From: Pseudomonadota bacterium
GTDB taxonomy: Bacteria > Desulfobacterota > Desulfovibrionia > Desulfovibrionales > Desulfomicrobiaceae
Direction of reading: 5' to 3'
Assembly: GCA_030529235.1 (NCBI GenBank)
Contig: JAUMXF010000005.1
Span: 1 to 46,134 of the forward strand
DNA length: 46,134 bases
Below, piece after piece: positions 1 to 9,983 of this stretch (positions are counted from its first letter, which is position 1; every line of letters starts with the position of its first letter). The translations under genes and the position numbers were made by a program. A model generated the notes under the pieces. It was not told where the DNA came from, searched no databases, and was given only the letters and a program-made list of their open reading frames with translations.

Positions 1-75
1 TTTGTTGGAAGTGAATTCTAAGTAGTATTGTTGACTTATATTTTAATTAAAATAAGTTTTTTATTTTTCTAAAAA

Positions 76-407
76 ATGTATGGTCTCAACTCCAAGATAC
101 ATTTGATTGTGGATGTGCATGACATGCCGGTAAAAATATCTGCTACAGCAGAAATCACAGTTGATTATGTACAAGCTTGTAGATTCGTCAGAGGAATAGA
201 TAATTTTGATATATGGACGGTCAAATCGATGGAAGCTATCTGGAAGAAGTGCAACTCCCCCAGTATATGATAGATGTTTGGTCTACGGAATTTTTTGGTG
301 GAAATGTGTTCTTGGAATTGAAGGGCTGGCGAGGGATAGCGCTCGCTATACGAAGAATAATAGTAGAATTCTTGGGTGCTATACATATTAGATGCATCGC
401 CATTTAG
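76..407 (+). pseudogene. Decayed IS5-family transposase remnant
   Basis: Two separated stretches read like parts of an IS5-family DDE transposase. The first, in the frame starting at 76, reads GLNSKIHLIVDVHDMPV, which resembles the conserved (G)GxxTKIHxxxDxxGxPV block. The second, near 300-404, reads FLELKGWRGIA and then FLGAIHIRCIAI, like the family's C-terminal block (xLKxWRGIATRYxKN...FLAAVxIRCI). Between those two pieces the expected ARYTKN stretch sits in a different frame (about 338-360), so two compensating frameshifts are visible. The N-terminal part and much of the catalytic centre are missing. The stretch is AT-rich, unlike the rest of the window. It is a dead fragment; no convincing terminal inverted repeats were found. 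Confidence 0.6.
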
Positions 408-648
408 ACAAAAATTTATCGAGGATGCTGTCTACAATTGTCCTCTCCCTTAGGATAAACCCAGCTTACCAAGCTAGTAGCTGCATGATATCGTTGTCAT
501 AGTTTTTGCTAAGCTGATAGCTGTTAAGAGCAGGTGGGAAGAATATTCTTTTCCTTATCGCGGTTGAACGACCACTGTTTTGTCTGGTGTCCTGAAAAGC
601 ATCAAATTTTGACTATTTCCGGTAACAAGATGGCATGGGGAGTGAACG

Positions 649-2706
649 ATGATGTTTCAGATGGAGCGTGTAAAATTCACGACGAAGTTTTTTTTCGGGT
701 TCACAGCTATTCTCACGATCACGATATTGGCCATAATATTTTATTCTATCTTTGAAACAAGAAAGAATGCCTTCAATACAGGGAAGGATATCACTTCCTC
801 TTCCACTGCGTCTTTGTGGAATGTTTTCGCCATGAAGGAACGGGAGATCTCCAATAGCTTGCAGAAAGAGATGGCGGTACTCAAGGACCAGCTCGGCAGA
901 ATGGGGCAGGCCCGGATCGACGAGTATAGTATCCGGAAAACCCAGATAATAAATGGCTCCTCAAGTACTGCGAAAGAAATTGGCTCTCTTGTTTTCGGCG
1001 AGACAGTTATAAATGATAATACTGCTCTCATGGGAAGCATGAAAAAACTGTCCACTGGGGAGCTGACCGTCTTTCAAAGGGTCGGAGACACCTTGGTCAG
1101 AGTGGCTACCACCCTGACAGACGCGAGCGGTAAGCCCATGACGGGGACTTTTCTCGCAGGAGACAGTCCTGTGTACAAGGCTCTTGTCAATGGAGAGAGC
1201 TATCACGGTCGGGCGTGGGTCCTCGATGGCTGGTATTCCACTCGCTACGCGCCCATAAAAGGGCCGGAAGGAGCGGTCATTGGGGCGCTGTTTATCGGGC
1301 AGAGAATTCTCACCCCCGAACTTCGGGAACTCATCTCTTCAACGAGACTGCTGGGTGCTGGATATTTTTTTGTGTATGATTCCAATGGGCTGGTTCTTGT
1401 TCATCCCGCAACTGAAGGAGACAATATTTTTGAGGTCCCCGGGCTTGGGGACATGCTGAAAAACGGCAGGCAGGGTTTTGTGGAATATGTGCAGCGAGGA
1501 GAGCGCGAGACCATATATGTCCAATATTTCGAGCCTTGGGATTGGTACATAGCCGTTGGGTTGACAGATGAGCAGATGACTCAGGGCGTGGACGCCAAAT
1601 TGTTGCGCAGCGGCATTATTTTGGGACTGGTGGCTCTGGTTCTGGGCGTGTGTATTACGGCTTTGCTCATCCGGCTCATATCCAGGCCGATAAACGCCTT
1701 GGCGGACAACAGTCTGAAAGTCGCCGATGGGGACTACACTGTAAAGTTTACCTATATCGCCAGGGATGCTCTTGGGAATCTCGCTGAGGCTATGAATACC
1801 ATGGTTTCGCGGACCAAGGAAATGCTCGAGGCGATCAGTGTGTCCACCCGCGACCTGTCCGCATCCTCTTCTGAGCTTTCGGGGATTTCCGAACAGATGA
1901 CAGAAAGCTCTGGGCAGACGGCCAGCATGGCGGCATCTGTGGCGTCGTCGGCAACGAGCGTGGCAGATAACATTTACTCCGCGTCTGCAGCGATGGAGGA
2001 GGCTTCGGTTAATATGAGTACTGTGGCCGCTGCCGCCGAGGAAATGTCTGCTACCATCCAGGAAATCGCCCAGAATTCCGAACGGGCTAAAGACATCGCT
2101 TCCGGAGCGGTAGTCAAAGCCCGGGAGTCTTCGCGCAGCGTCCATGAACTGGGCGAGGCGGCCAGGGAAATCAACACCGTGACGGCCACCATTGCGGCCA
2201 TTTCTTCCCAGACCAACCTTCTGGCCCTGAACGCGACCATTGAAGCGGCCAGAGCTGGAGAGGCCGGGCGCGGGTTCGCCGTTGTGGCCAATGAGATCAA
2301 GGAACTGGCTCAGGAAACGGCTAAAGCCACGGAAGACATCCGGCAGCGGGTGCTGGGAATCCAGGCAGTCACGGGAAAGACTGTCAGCGAAATCAATCAG
2401 GTCAGCGCTGTGATTGGCGATATGAACGACATTGTCAGCACTATCGCCGCCGCCGTGGAAGAACAGTCCGCCACCACCCGTGAAATCGCCGAGAGTGTGG
2501 GACAGGCATCTTCCGGCATTACGGAACTGAACAGTAACGTGGCCAAAAGCTCCGGCCAGATCACGTCCATCAGCAAAGATATAGAATTGGTCCGCAATGC
2601 CTCGGACGAGATGACTTCCAACAGCCAGCATGTGCAGGATAGTGCCCGGGAACTGGAGCAGCTGGCGAAAAGGCTTCAGGAACTGGTGGGGCGGTTCATT
2701 ATTTAG
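649..2706 (+). CDS. Methyl-accepting chemotaxis protein with double-Cache sensor
   Basis: A membrane chemoreceptor that passes a ligand signal to the CheA/CheW array. The 685 residues contain a first membrane helix near 12-32, a periplasmic region of about 290 residues with two Cache-like parts ([20 protein letters not shown]; then [14 protein letters not shown] with WDWYIAVG), a second membrane helix near 328-350, a HAMP segment ([12 protein letters not shown]), and a long coiled-coil signalling domain. The kinase-control tip ([20 protein letters not shown]) is intact. No CheR-docking pentapeptide is visible at the C-terminus (GRFII). The start is supported by GGAG six bases upstream; ATG codons at 652 and 661 are alternatives. 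The sensor half looks less GC-rich than the signalling half and abuts transposon debris. The ligand cannot be told, though this Cache layout often binds small organic acids. Confidence 0.95.
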   Translation: MMFQMERVKFTTKFFFGFTAILTITILAIIFYSIFETRKNAFNTGKDITSSSTASLWNVFAMKEREISNSLQKEMAVLKDQLGRMGQARIDEYSIRKTQIINGSSSTAKEIGSLVFGETVINDNTALMGSMKKLSTGELTVFQRVGDTLVRVATTLTDASGKPMTGTFLAGDSPVYKALVNGESYHGRAWVLDGWYSTRYAPIKGPEGAVIGALFIGQRILTPELRELISSTRLLGAGYFFVYDSNGLVLVHPATEGDNIFEVPGLGDMLKNGRQGFVEYVQRGERETIYVQYFEPWDWYIAVGLTDEQMTQGVDAKLLRSGIILGLVALVLGVCITALLIRLISRPINALADNSLKVADGDYTVKFTYIARDALGNLAEAMNTMVSRTKEMLEAISVSTRDLSASSSELSGISEQMTESSGQTASMAASVASSATSVADNIYSASAAMEEASVNMSTVAAAAEEMSATIQEIAQNSERAKDIASGAVVKARESSRSVHELGEAAREINTVTATIAAISSQTNLLALNATIEAARAGEAGRGFAVVANEIKELAQETAKATEDIRQRVLGIQAVTGKTVSEINQVSAVIGDMNDIVSTIAAAVEEQSATTREIAESVGQASSGITELNSNVAKSSGQITSISKDIELVRNASDEMTSNSQHVQDSARELEQLAKRLQELVGRFII

Positions 2707-2730
2707 GGCCGGTGTACACTCGTCTGCCAT

Positions 2731-2770
2731 GCTTCCGGACACGCTCCTGATGTCCGGAAGCATTTTCTTT
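2731..2770 (+). terminator. Intrinsic terminator of the chemoreceptor gene
   Basis: A 10-bp perfect stem (GCTTCCGGAC at 2731-2740, GTCCGGAAGC at 2752-2761) with an 11-base loop is followed by ATTTTCTTT. It lies 25 bases after the chemoreceptor stop codon and between convergent genes. The T-rich tail is on the plus strand, so it serves the chemoreceptor rather than the aspartate kinase. Confidence 0.85.
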
Positions 2771-2785
2771 CCAATTCTTCATTTT

Positions 2786-4192
2786 CTAGCCGGAAACATC
2801 CGGGTTCTGAGGCATGCACAGGGTCGCGTGCAGGGCGATCTGGGCCTTAGCGAAATTTTTCCGCTCCACCACGAACTGCATGTTGGTCTGGCGCGCGGTC
2901 TGGGACACGGACAGGATGTTGATGTCGTTTTTGGCCAGTGCTCCAGCCGCCTTGGCCAGAATGCCCGGCTGTCCGATATTGGAACCAATGGCGCAGACAA
3001 TGGCCACGGGCCGGGTGCTGATGTGTTCGAACCGCTCTTCCAGATCGGCCACGAGCTCCGGCGTGCAGTCCCGCTCGTTCAGGATCATGCCGATGGTGTT
3101 GGCGTTGGTGGCCTTGCTGATGTAGGAAACCTGATGCGCGGCCAGAACCTGCAGAATACGCAGGTCAAAGCCCACCTCGCCGACCATGCGGGTGTCGTGG
3201 ATTTCCAGGCAGACCACCTTGTCCGAACCCGTGACGATCTCCACCATGGACTGTGGCGCGATGAAATCCTTGGTGATCAGAGTGCCGCTGTGGCCCGGGT
3301 CGAAGGCGTTTTTGATCCGGATGGGGATATTGTGGATTTCGAGCGGCTTGGATGCCTTGGGATGGATGGCCTCCATGCCCACGTCGGCCAGCTGGTCGGC
3401 CACGTCGAAATTGGTGTTGCAGACCGGGTGGCTCCTGTTCTCACCGATGAGTACCGGGTCCCCCGAGCACAGATGGTACTCCTTGTGGATGACGGCCTCG
3501 CTGGCTCCCATGAGCACGGCCACCTTGGAGAAAGTGACTTCGGAATAACCGCGGTCGAATTCGCGCATGATGCCTTCGGTGCCCTTGGTGTAGCCCGTGG
3601 CGAAGCAGATGGTGGAGAACGGATCGATATGTTCGAAGCTGTCCCTGATGCGTTCGTCGATGGTCAGCTGCCGGCTGTCTTCCCAGCCGCTCAGATCGAC
3701 AAAGGTGGCGTCGTAGCCCCGGTTTTGCAGGATATTGGCCGAATTGAAGGCGCTGTGCATTTCCCCCAGAGAGGCGAGCAGCTCGCGGGCCGCCAGCAGC
3801 AGGGCCTTGTGTGACACATAGCCCGAGGCCAGCACGTTATCCATGCTGCGCAGCACGTTGATGGCCAGATCGATGTGGTCGCCGATGAAATCGTTGGCCT
3901 CGTCCAGATCGAGCCCGGCCGGAACCAGCGCCTCGTTCAACTGAAACAGCCTGTCCCGCAGATCCAGCATTTTCCGCGAGTAATTCTGCTGCTCCCGGAA
4001 GAGCTGATAGATGCCGGGCTGTCCGGTCTTCTTGTGTTCCAGCAGCTCGTTGGTGATGCCGCCGTAGGCCGAAACGACATAAATCCGGCCGTACACGTCG
4101 TCAGGGTTGCGGAGAATGATATTGTCGATGATCTCCGGAAACCGGGACATGGAGGTCCCGCCGATTTTTTCGACGCGGGGTTGGGTTTTCAA
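2786..4192 (-). CDS. Aspartate kinase, ectoine-associated (Ask_Ect-like) type
   Basis: Phosphorylates L-aspartate, the first step to lysine, methionine, threonine and, in some bacteria, ectoine. I place the start at a TTG (4192-4190): it gives MKTQPRVEKIGGTSMSRF, matches the family N-terminus and has GGAGG 11 bases upstream; a longer ATG frame to 4297 adds 35 residues without family likeness. The protein has 468 residues: a kinase domain with KIGGTS and a central stretch with FATGYTKGTEG, then two ACT domains near 325-460 (VCLEIHDTRMVGEVGFD; IVCAIGSNIGQPGILAKAAG). VEKIGGTSM in place of the usual VxKFGGTS is, from memory, typical of the aspartokinases found with ectABC. No ect gene is in the window. 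It is divergent from yejA. Confidence 0.9.
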   Translation of the reverse strand: MKTQPRVEKIGGTSMSRFPEIIDNIILRNPDDVYGRIYVVSAYGGITNELLEHKKTGQPGIYQLFREQQNYSRKMLDLRDRLFQLNEALVPAGLDLDEANDFIGDHIDLAINVLRSMDNVLASGYVSHKALLLAARELLASLGEMHSAFNSANILQNRGYDATFVDLSGWEDSRQLTIDERIRDSFEHIDPFSTICFATGYTKGTEGIMREFDRGYSEVTFSKVAVLMGASEAVIHKEYHLCSGDPVLIGENRSHPVCNTNFDVADQLADVGMEAIHPKASKPLEIHNIPIRIKNAFDPGHSGTLITKDFIAPQSMVEIVTGSDKVVCLEIHDTRMVGEVGFDLRILQVLAAHQVSYISKATNANTIGMILNERDCTPELVADLEERFEHISTRPVAIVCAIGSNIGQPGILAKAAGALAKNDINILSVSQTARQTNMQFVVERKNFAKAQIALHATLCMPQNPDVSG

Positions 4193-4458
4193 GATTTTTC
4201 GCGCCTCCGTGCGTGAGGATCCGGCCGGGTGTCCGGCCGTCCGGATTCGATAGGTTTGATGGCTTCCGGCGTCAATACGGGCGGGAATCTTCTGCAATCT
4301 TCCAAAGCTTGGCTCATGCGGGTTTGACGCTCAAAAGCGGGGCGGATACAGAAGGCTGGCTCCTGAACCGGGGCGGAGTATCCGCTTTTCGGGACAGGAT
4401 GCGCCTTGTGTCGCGGATATTTCCGGTTTTGCGACTTGAGTCCTTAAGGGGTCCTCCG

Positions 4459-6267
4459 ATGAAATACCTTCTGACGCTTCTCCTTCTGCTTTGTTCCGTC
4501 CAGAGCTCCGCGGCGGCGGGCGTGCATGCTCTGTCCATGGACGGGGAGCCCCGCTACGGCCGGGATTTCGAGCATTTCGATTACGTCCGTCCCGACGCGC
4601 CCAAGGGCGGCCATGTAACGCTGTCGGCCATCGGCTCCTTCGACAGCTTTCATCCATACATTGTAAAGGGGCATCCCGCCGCCGGGGTGGGGTTGCTCTT
4701 CGACACCCTCACGACGCAATCAGGGGATGAGCCCTTCACGGAATACGGCCTCTTGGCCGAGAGCATGGAGCTTTCGCCGGACCGTTCTTCCATTACCTTT
4801 CACCTGCGCAAGGAGGCCCGTTTCCACGACGGCTCGCCGGTGCGGGCGGCGGATGTGGCCTTCACGTTCCACGCCCTGGTGGAAAAAGGCGATCCGCATT
4901 ACGCTCAGTATTACGCTGAAGTGGATCGGGTGGAGGTGTCCGGCCCTCTCTCCGTGACCTTTTTCTTCAAGCCCCAGGCCAGCAAGGAGCTGCCTCTCAT
5001 TCTCGGACAGCTGCCGGTACTGCCCGAAGCCTTCTGGAAGGACCGGGATTTCGCCGAATCCACCCTCGATATCCCCTTGGGCAGCGGGCCGTACCGCATC
5101 AAGGACTTCAGGCCCGGTCAGCGCGTGACCTACGAACGTGACCCCGGTTACTGGGGCCGCGATCTGCCCGTGAACCGGGGCCGCTACAATTTCGACACCG
5201 TTTCCTACGACTATTACCGTGATCTGAGCGTGACTCTGGAGGCCTTCAAGGCCGGAGCCTACGACTTCCGCCAGGAATACAGCGCCAAACAATGGTCCAC
5301 GGGATATGCGGGGCCCGCCCTCCGGGCCGGGCTGATCCGCACCGAAACCATACCGCACAAGCTTTCCCAGGGCATGCAGGCCTTCGTGTTCAATACCCGC
5401 CGTCCATTCTTCGCCGACGCGCGGGTGCGCGAGGCCTTCAATTATGCTTTCGACTTCGAGTGGACCAACAGAAACCTCTTTCATTCCCTCTACACCCGCT
5501 CCACGAGCTTTTTTTCCAATTCCGAGATGGCTTCGGGCGGCCTGCCCTCGCCCGCAGAACGCGCCCTGCTGGACGGCCTGGATTTGCCCGAGGCCGTGCG
5601 TGAGCGGGAATTTTTGCTGCCGGATACCGACGGATCGGGCAACAACCGGGAGAATCTGCGTGTGGCCGCGAATCTGCTGCGCGAGGCCGGATGGACCGTG
5701 CAGGACGGGCGGCTGATGAAGGATGGCCGATCTTTCGAGTTCGAGATACTTCTGGTGCAGCCGGACTTCGAGCGCGTCGTTCTGCCGCTGAGGCGCAGCC
5801 TGGCCCGGCTGGGCGTGACCATGAACGTGCGCATGGTGGATGTTTCCCAGTATCTGGAGCGGCTGAACCGGTTCGACTTCGACATGATCGTGGGCAGCTT
5901 TCCGCAGTCGCTCTCGCCGGGCAACGAGCAGCGTTCCTTCTGGCATTCTTCCTCGGCCCGGACTCCGGGCTCGCGCAACTACTGCGGCATCGAGAACCCG
6001 GCCATCGACAGGCTGGTGGACATGGTCATCGCGGCACCGGACCGGGCGGCCCTGATCACCCGCTGCAAGGCTCTGGACCGGGCGCTTCTGTGGGGATGGT
6101 ACGTCATTCCCCAGTGGCATGCGGGCGCGTGGCGCGTGGCCTTCTGGGACAGGTTCGGACAGCCGGAAAAGCGCCCCGGCTACGTTCTGGATTTTTATTC
6201 CTGGTGGGTGGACCCGGATAAGGACCGTGAGCTGGCGGCCCGGCGGCGCGGCTTGGAAGCCAGGTGA
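4459..6267 (+). CDS. yejA: YejA-type oligopeptide ABC transporter substrate-binding protein
   Basis: Periplasmic binding protein of the Yej peptide importer, which in E. coli takes up microcin C and other oligopeptides. The 602 residues match the usual YejA length (about 600). A signal peptide is clear ([20 protein letters not shown]), followed by a family-5 solute-binding domain with [24 protein letters not shown] and [15 protein letters not shown] chose the ATG at 4459 because it begins the signal peptide; the same frame is open from 4213 but the extra residues look non-coding. It is the first gene of yejABEF and overlaps yejB at TGATG. It is divergent from the aspartate kinase with about 270 bases between the starts. 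Confidence 0.95.
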   Translation: MKYLLTLLLLLCSVQSSAAAGVHALSMDGEPRYGRDFEHFDYVRPDAPKGGHVTLSAIGSFDSFHPYIVKGHPAAGVGLLFDTLTTQSGDEPFTEYGLLAESMELSPDRSSITFHLRKEARFHDGSPVRAADVAFTFHALVEKGDPHYAQYYAEVDRVEVSGPLSVTFFFKPQASKELPLILGQLPVLPEAFWKDRDFAESTLDIPLGSGPYRIKDFRPGQRVTYERDPGYWGRDLPVNRGRYNFDTVSYDYYRDLSVTLEAFKAGAYDFRQEYSAKQWSTGYAGPALRAGLIRTETIPHKLSQGMQAFVFNTRRPFFADARVREAFNYAFDFEWTNRNLFHSLYTRSTSFFSNSEMASGGLPSPAERALLDGLDLPEAVREREFLLPDTDGSGNNRENLRVAANLLREAGWTVQDGRLMKDGRSFEFEILLVQPDFERVVLPLRRSLARLGVTMNVRMVDVSQYLERLNRFDFDMIVGSFPQSLSPGNEQRSFWHSSSARTPGSRNYCGIENPAIDRLVDMVIAAPDRAALITRCKALDRALLWGWYVIPQWHAGAWRVAFWDRFGQPEKRPGYVLDFYSWWVDPDKDRELAARRRGLEAR

Positions 6268-7346
6268 TGCGCACCTACATCCTGCGGAGGCTGGCCCTTG
6301 TCCTGCCGACCCTGTGGGGCATTCTGACGCTCAATTTCTTCATCGTGCAGGCCGCTCCCGGCGGACCTGTGGAGCAGATGATGGCCCGGCTCCAGGGCCT
6401 GGATGTGGAGGCCACGGCGCGGATCGGCGGCTCCGGCGGGGAAACCTCCGATCCTTCGGACTACCGGGGAGCGCGGGGGCTGGATCCGGCTCTGGTGAAA
6501 CGCATTGAGAAAATGTACGGCTTCGACCGCCCCGTGTGGGAGCGCTATGTACGCATGCTTCGCGATTACGCCGCATTCGATCTGGGTCAGAGTTTTTTCC
6601 GCAGCAAGAGCGTTATAGCCCTCATCGCCGAGAAAATTCCCGTATCCCTTTCGCTGGGGCTTTGGAGCACGCTTGCCATCTACGCCCTGTCCATACCGCT
6701 CGGCATCGCCAAGGCCGTGCGCCACGGCTCGCGCTTCGATGTCTGGACCAGCACGGCCATGATCGTGGGCAACGCCATCCCGGTGTTTCTTTTCGCCATC
6801 CTGCTGGTGGTGCTCTTTGCCGGGGGCAGCTACCTGAGCTGGTTCCCCCTGCGCGGCCTGACCTCCCCCGGCTGGGAGAATTTTTCCCTGTGGGGCAGGA
6901 TCGCGGACTATTTCTGGCATCTGGCCCTGCCCGTCTCGGCCATGGTCATCGGCGGCTTCGCCACCCTGACCATGCTGACCAAGAATTCCTTTCTGGATGA
7001 AATCGGCAAGCAGTACGTCATGACGGCCCGGGCCAAAGGGCTGTCCGAGGGCCGCGTGCTCTACGGACACGTTTTCCGCAACGCCATGCTGCTCATCATC
7101 GCCGGGTTTCCGGCGGCCTTCGTCTCCATGTTCTTCACCGGCTCCCTGCTCATCGAGGTCATCTTTTCCCTGGACGGACTGGGACTTCTGGGCTTCGAGG
7201 CGACCATCAACCGGGACTATCCGGTCATGTTCGGCAGCCTGTACATCTTCACCCTGATCGGCCTGCTGACCAAGATCGTGTCCGACCTGACCTACATGCT
7301 GGTGGACCCGCGCATCGATTTCAGCGGGCGGGGCGGGGCTGCGTGA
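6267..7346 (+). CDS. yejB: YejB peptide ABC transporter permease
   Basis: Inner-membrane subunit of the Yej importer. It begins [18 protein letters not shown] and follows the E. coli YejB pattern closely: [15 protein letters not shown] near the start, the loop [19 protein letters not shown]-like [11 protein letters not shown], and the C-terminal [19 protein letters not shown] and [13 protein letters not shown]. The EAA coupling loop is present ([20 protein letters not shown]). The start is the ATG at 6267, overlapping the yejA stop as TGATG; a GTG one codon upstream is an alternative. Its length (359 residues) is normal for the family. Confidence 0.96.
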   Translation: MRTYILRRLALVLPTLWGILTLNFFIVQAAPGGPVEQMMARLQGLDVEATARIGGSGGETSDPSDYRGARGLDPALVKRIEKMYGFDRPVWERYVRMLRDYAAFDLGQSFFRSKSVIALIAEKIPVSLSLGLWSTLAIYALSIPLGIAKAVRHGSRFDVWTSTAMIVGNAIPVFLFAILLVVLFAGGSYLSWFPLRGLTSPGWENFSLWGRIADYFWHLALPVSAMVIGGFATLTMLTKNSFLDEIGKQYVMTARAKGLSEGRVLYGHVFRNAMLLIIAGFPAAFVSMFFTGSLLIEVIFSLDGLGLLGFEATINRDYPVMFGSLYIFTLIGLLTKIVSDLTYMLVDPRIDFSGRGGAA

Positions 7347-8353
7347 ATCCCGTCACCCGCCGCCGTCTGCGGGCTTTCCGGGCCAACAGGCGGGCCTTCT
7401 GGTCCCTTCTGGCGTTTCTGGCCATTTTCGCCGTCAGCATGTGCGCGGAACTGGTGGCCAACGACCGGCCGCTTTTGGTGCGTTTTCAGGGGCAGTTCTA
7501 TGCCCCGGTGTTCAGGACTTATCCGGAGACCGTCTTCGGCGGGGATTTTGAAACCGAGGCCGATTACCGCGACCCGCATATCCGGGACCTGATCCGCGCC
7601 GACGGCTGGATGCTCTGGCCCCCCGTGCCCTACAGCCACGCCACCATCAATTACGATCTGCCCGTGCCCGCTCCGGCTCCGCCTTCGGCCCGGAACTGGC
7701 TGGGCACCGACGACCAGGGCCGCGACGTGCTGGCCCGCATCATCTACGGCGTGCGGCTGTCCATCCTGTTCGGCCTCATCCTGGCCTCGTGCGGCTCCGC
7801 CATAGGCATCGCCGTGGGCGCGTTCCAGGGATATTACGGCGGCCTGATCGATCTGGCCGGGCAGCGCTTTCTGGAAATCTGGTCCGGCATGCCCGCCCTG
7901 TTCATCCTGATCATTCTGGCTTCGCTGGTCGCCCCCGGATTCTGGTGGCTTCTGGCCGTGACCCTGCTTTTCTCGTGGATGAGCCTGGTGGACGTCGTCC
8001 GGGCCGAATTCCTGCGCGGCCGCAATCTGGAGTATGTGCGCGCGGCCAGGGCTCTCGGACTTTCCGACAGGGCGGTCATGTTCCGGCATATCCTGCCTAA
8101 CGCCATGATCGCCACCATCACGTTCATGCCGTTCATCGTCAGCGGAGCCATCACCACCCTGACTTCCCTGGATTTTCTGGGCTTCGGCCTGCCGCCGGGT
8201 TCGCCCTCTCTGGGGGAGCTTCTGGCCCAGGGGAAGAACAATCTCCAGGCGCCTTGGCTGGGCATTTCCGCCTTTGTGACCCTGAGCCTTTTGCTGACCC
8301 TGCTGGTCTTTATCGGAGAAGGAGTGCGGGATGCCTTTGACCCCAGGGCGTGA
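7343..8353 (+). CDS. yejE: YejE peptide ABC transporter permease
   Basis: Second membrane subunit of the Yej importer, 336 residues. It starts with GTG overlapping the yejB stop (GTGA), then [18 protein letters not shown] and a membrane helix. The family signature [19 protein letters not shown] is present near residues 117-135, and the EAA loop [22 protein letters not shown] near 232-253. The C-terminus overlaps yejF by 23 bases. Together with yejB it forms the membrane channel that receives peptide from YejA. Confidence 0.96.
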   Translation: MNPVTRRRLRAFRANRRAFWSLLAFLAIFAVSMCAELVANDRPLLVRFQGQFYAPVFRTYPETVFGGDFETEADYRDPHIRDLIRADGWMLWPPVPYSHATINYDLPVPAPAPPSARNWLGTDDQGRDVLARIIYGVRLSILFGLILASCGSAIGIAVGAFQGYYGGLIDLAGQRFLEIWSGMPALFILIILASLVAPGFWWLLAVTLLFSWMSLVDVVRAEFLRGRNLEYVRAARALGLSDRAVMFRHILPNAMIATITFMPFIVSGAITTLTSLDFLGFGLPPGSPSLGELLAQGKNNLQAPWLGISAFVTLSLLLTLLVFIGEGVRDAFDPRA

Positions 8354-9947
8354 ATCCGCGCCGCCGGAAGACCGGCCGATTTTGTCCGTCGAGAATCTGA
8401 ACGTGGATTTTCATGTGGACGGGCGGAGCATTCCCGCCGTGCGCGGGGTCAGTCTGCGCGTGCGCCGGGGTGAAACCTGCGCGCTGGTGGGCGAGAGCGG
8501 TTCGGGCAAGTCCGTGACCGCACTGTCCGTCCTCAGACTTCTGCCTGCCAGCGCCCGGGTTTCCGGGCGGATCGTGTTCGAGGACCGGGACATGTTGAGC
8601 CTGCCGGAATCCGGCCTGCGCGAAGTGCGCGGCGGCCGCGTGGGCATGGTTTTTCAGGAGCCCATGACTTCCCTCAACCCGCTGCACCCCGTGGGCAGGC
8701 AGATAGCCGAAAGCGTGGTTCTGCACCGCCCCGGCGTCGCGGTGCGGGAGCGGGTGCTGGAGCTTCTGCGTCTGGCGGGCATTCCGGATCCGGAATCGCG
8801 TTTTGACAGCTTTCCTCATCAGCTCTCCGGCGGCCAGCGCCAGCGGGTCATGATCGCCATGGCTCTGGCCAACGATCCGTCCCTGCTTATCGCCGACGAA
8901 CCGACCACGGCTCTGGATGTGACCACCCAGGCCCAGATTCTTGATCTGCTCAGAAGTCTTCAGGTCCGTCTGAACATGGCTATTCTGCTCATTTCCCACG
9001 ATCTGGGCGTGGTCCGGCACATGGCCGGCCGGGTATATGTCATGCGGCGCGGCGAGATCGTGGAGAGCGGGCCACGGGAGAAAATTTTTTCCGCTCCGGA
9101 GCATCCCTATACCAGGGAGCTGCTCCGGCCCCGGTCCGGCAGACGACCCGTGCCCGTGGCCGGGGACGCGCCGGTCCTGATTTCCGTCCGGAACCTGAAT
9201 GTGAGTTTTCCTGTGGGCCGTACCTTTCTGGGCCGGCCCGCAGGTCATGTCCGGGCCGTGCGGGATGTGTCCCTGGATATCCGTCAGGGCGAATCCCTGG
9301 GCGTGGTGGGCGAGAGCGGCTCGGGCAAGACCACCCTGGGCCTGGCTCTTTTGCGGTTGGTGCACAGCCGGGGAGATGTTTTTTTCGGGCCGCACCGTCT
9401 TTCGGCCATGAAGGAGCGGCGCATCCGACCCCTGCGCCGGGATTTCCAGATCGTGTTTCAGGATCCTTACGGGAGTCTCAGCCCGCGCATGACCGTGGGG
9501 CGGATCGTGGCCGAAGGGCTGGACGCCCACAGGCTGGCCGCGGGCCGGGAGCGGGAGAAACGCATCGCCGGGATTCTGGAGGCCGTGGAGCTCGATCCGG
9601 CGTCCATGCACCGCTATCCGCACGAGTTTTCCGGCGGCCAGCGTCAGCGCATCGCCATTGCCAGAGCGCTGGTGCTGCGGCCCGGATTCGTGATTCTGGA
9701 CGAACCCACTTCGGCCCTGGACCGGACCGTGCAGTTTCAGATCGTGGAACTGCTGCGCGGCCTGCAGAGCCGTTTCGGGCTGACGTACATGTTCATCACG
9801 CACGACCTCTCTCTGGTGCGGGAGCTGTGCCACCGGGTGGTCATCATGCGGGACGGGCGGATGGTGGAACAGGGCGAAACGGAGCGGATTTTCACCGCGC
9901 CCGGCGAGGACTACACCAGAACCCTGCTGGCCGCGGCCTTGGAATAG
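8331..9947 (+). CDS. yejF: YejF peptide ABC transporter ATP-binding protein
   Basis: Duplicated ATPase that powers the Yej importer, 538 residues with two complete nucleotide-binding domains. Domain one has Walker A GESGSGKS, signature LSGGQRQR and Walker [13 protein letters not shown]. Domain two has [16 protein letters not shown] and [11 protein letters not shown]; both H-loops (ISHDLG, ITHDLS) are present. Each half ends in the oligopeptide-type segment ([16 protein letters not shown]). The ATG at 8331 has GGAGAAGGAG upstream and lies inside yejE, implying translational coupling. A GCCGGG/CCCGGC hairpin (9951-9966) without a T-tract follows the stop, so transcription may continue into ktrB. 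Confidence 0.96.
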   Translation: MPLTPGRESAPPEDRPILSVENLNVDFHVDGRSIPAVRGVSLRVRRGETCALVGESGSGKSVTALSVLRLLPASARVSGRIVFEDRDMLSLPESGLREVRGGRVGMVFQEPMTSLNPLHPVGRQIAESVVLHRPGVAVRERVLELLRLAGIPDPESRFDSFPHQLSGGQRQRVMIAMALANDPSLLIADEPTTALDVTTQAQILDLLRSLQVRLNMAILLISHDLGVVRHMAGRVYVMRRGEIVESGPREKIFSAPEHPYTRELLRPRSGRRPVPVAGDAPVLISVRNLNVSFPVGRTFLGRPAGHVRAVRDVSLDIRQGESLGVVGESGSGKTTLGLALLRLVHSRGDVFFGPHRLSAMKERRIRPLRRDFQIVFQDPYGSLSPRMTVGRIVAEGLDAHRLAAGREREKRIAGILEAVELDPASMHRYPHEFSGGQRQRIAIARALVLRPGFVILDEPTSALDRTVQFQIVELLRGLQSRFGLTYMFITHDLSLVRELCHRVVIMRDGRMVEQGETERIFTAPGEDYTRTLLAAALE

Positions 9948-9983
9948 GGGCCGGGAAATCCCGGCGGGGCCTGAAGGGACATC

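Noticed and set aside
1339-2763. Open frame of 474 codons antisense to the chemoreceptor
   Set aside because: Shadow of the chemoreceptor gene; no domain, no ribosome-binding site, skewed composition.
4193-4297. ATG start 35 codons upstream for the aspartate kinase
   Set aside because: The extra residues do not look like the family and the TTG at 4192 has a good ribosome-binding site and gives the expected N-terminus.
9951-9966. Hairpin after yejF as a terminator
   Set aside because: Stem of only six pairs and no T-tract, so readthrough into ktrB is likely.
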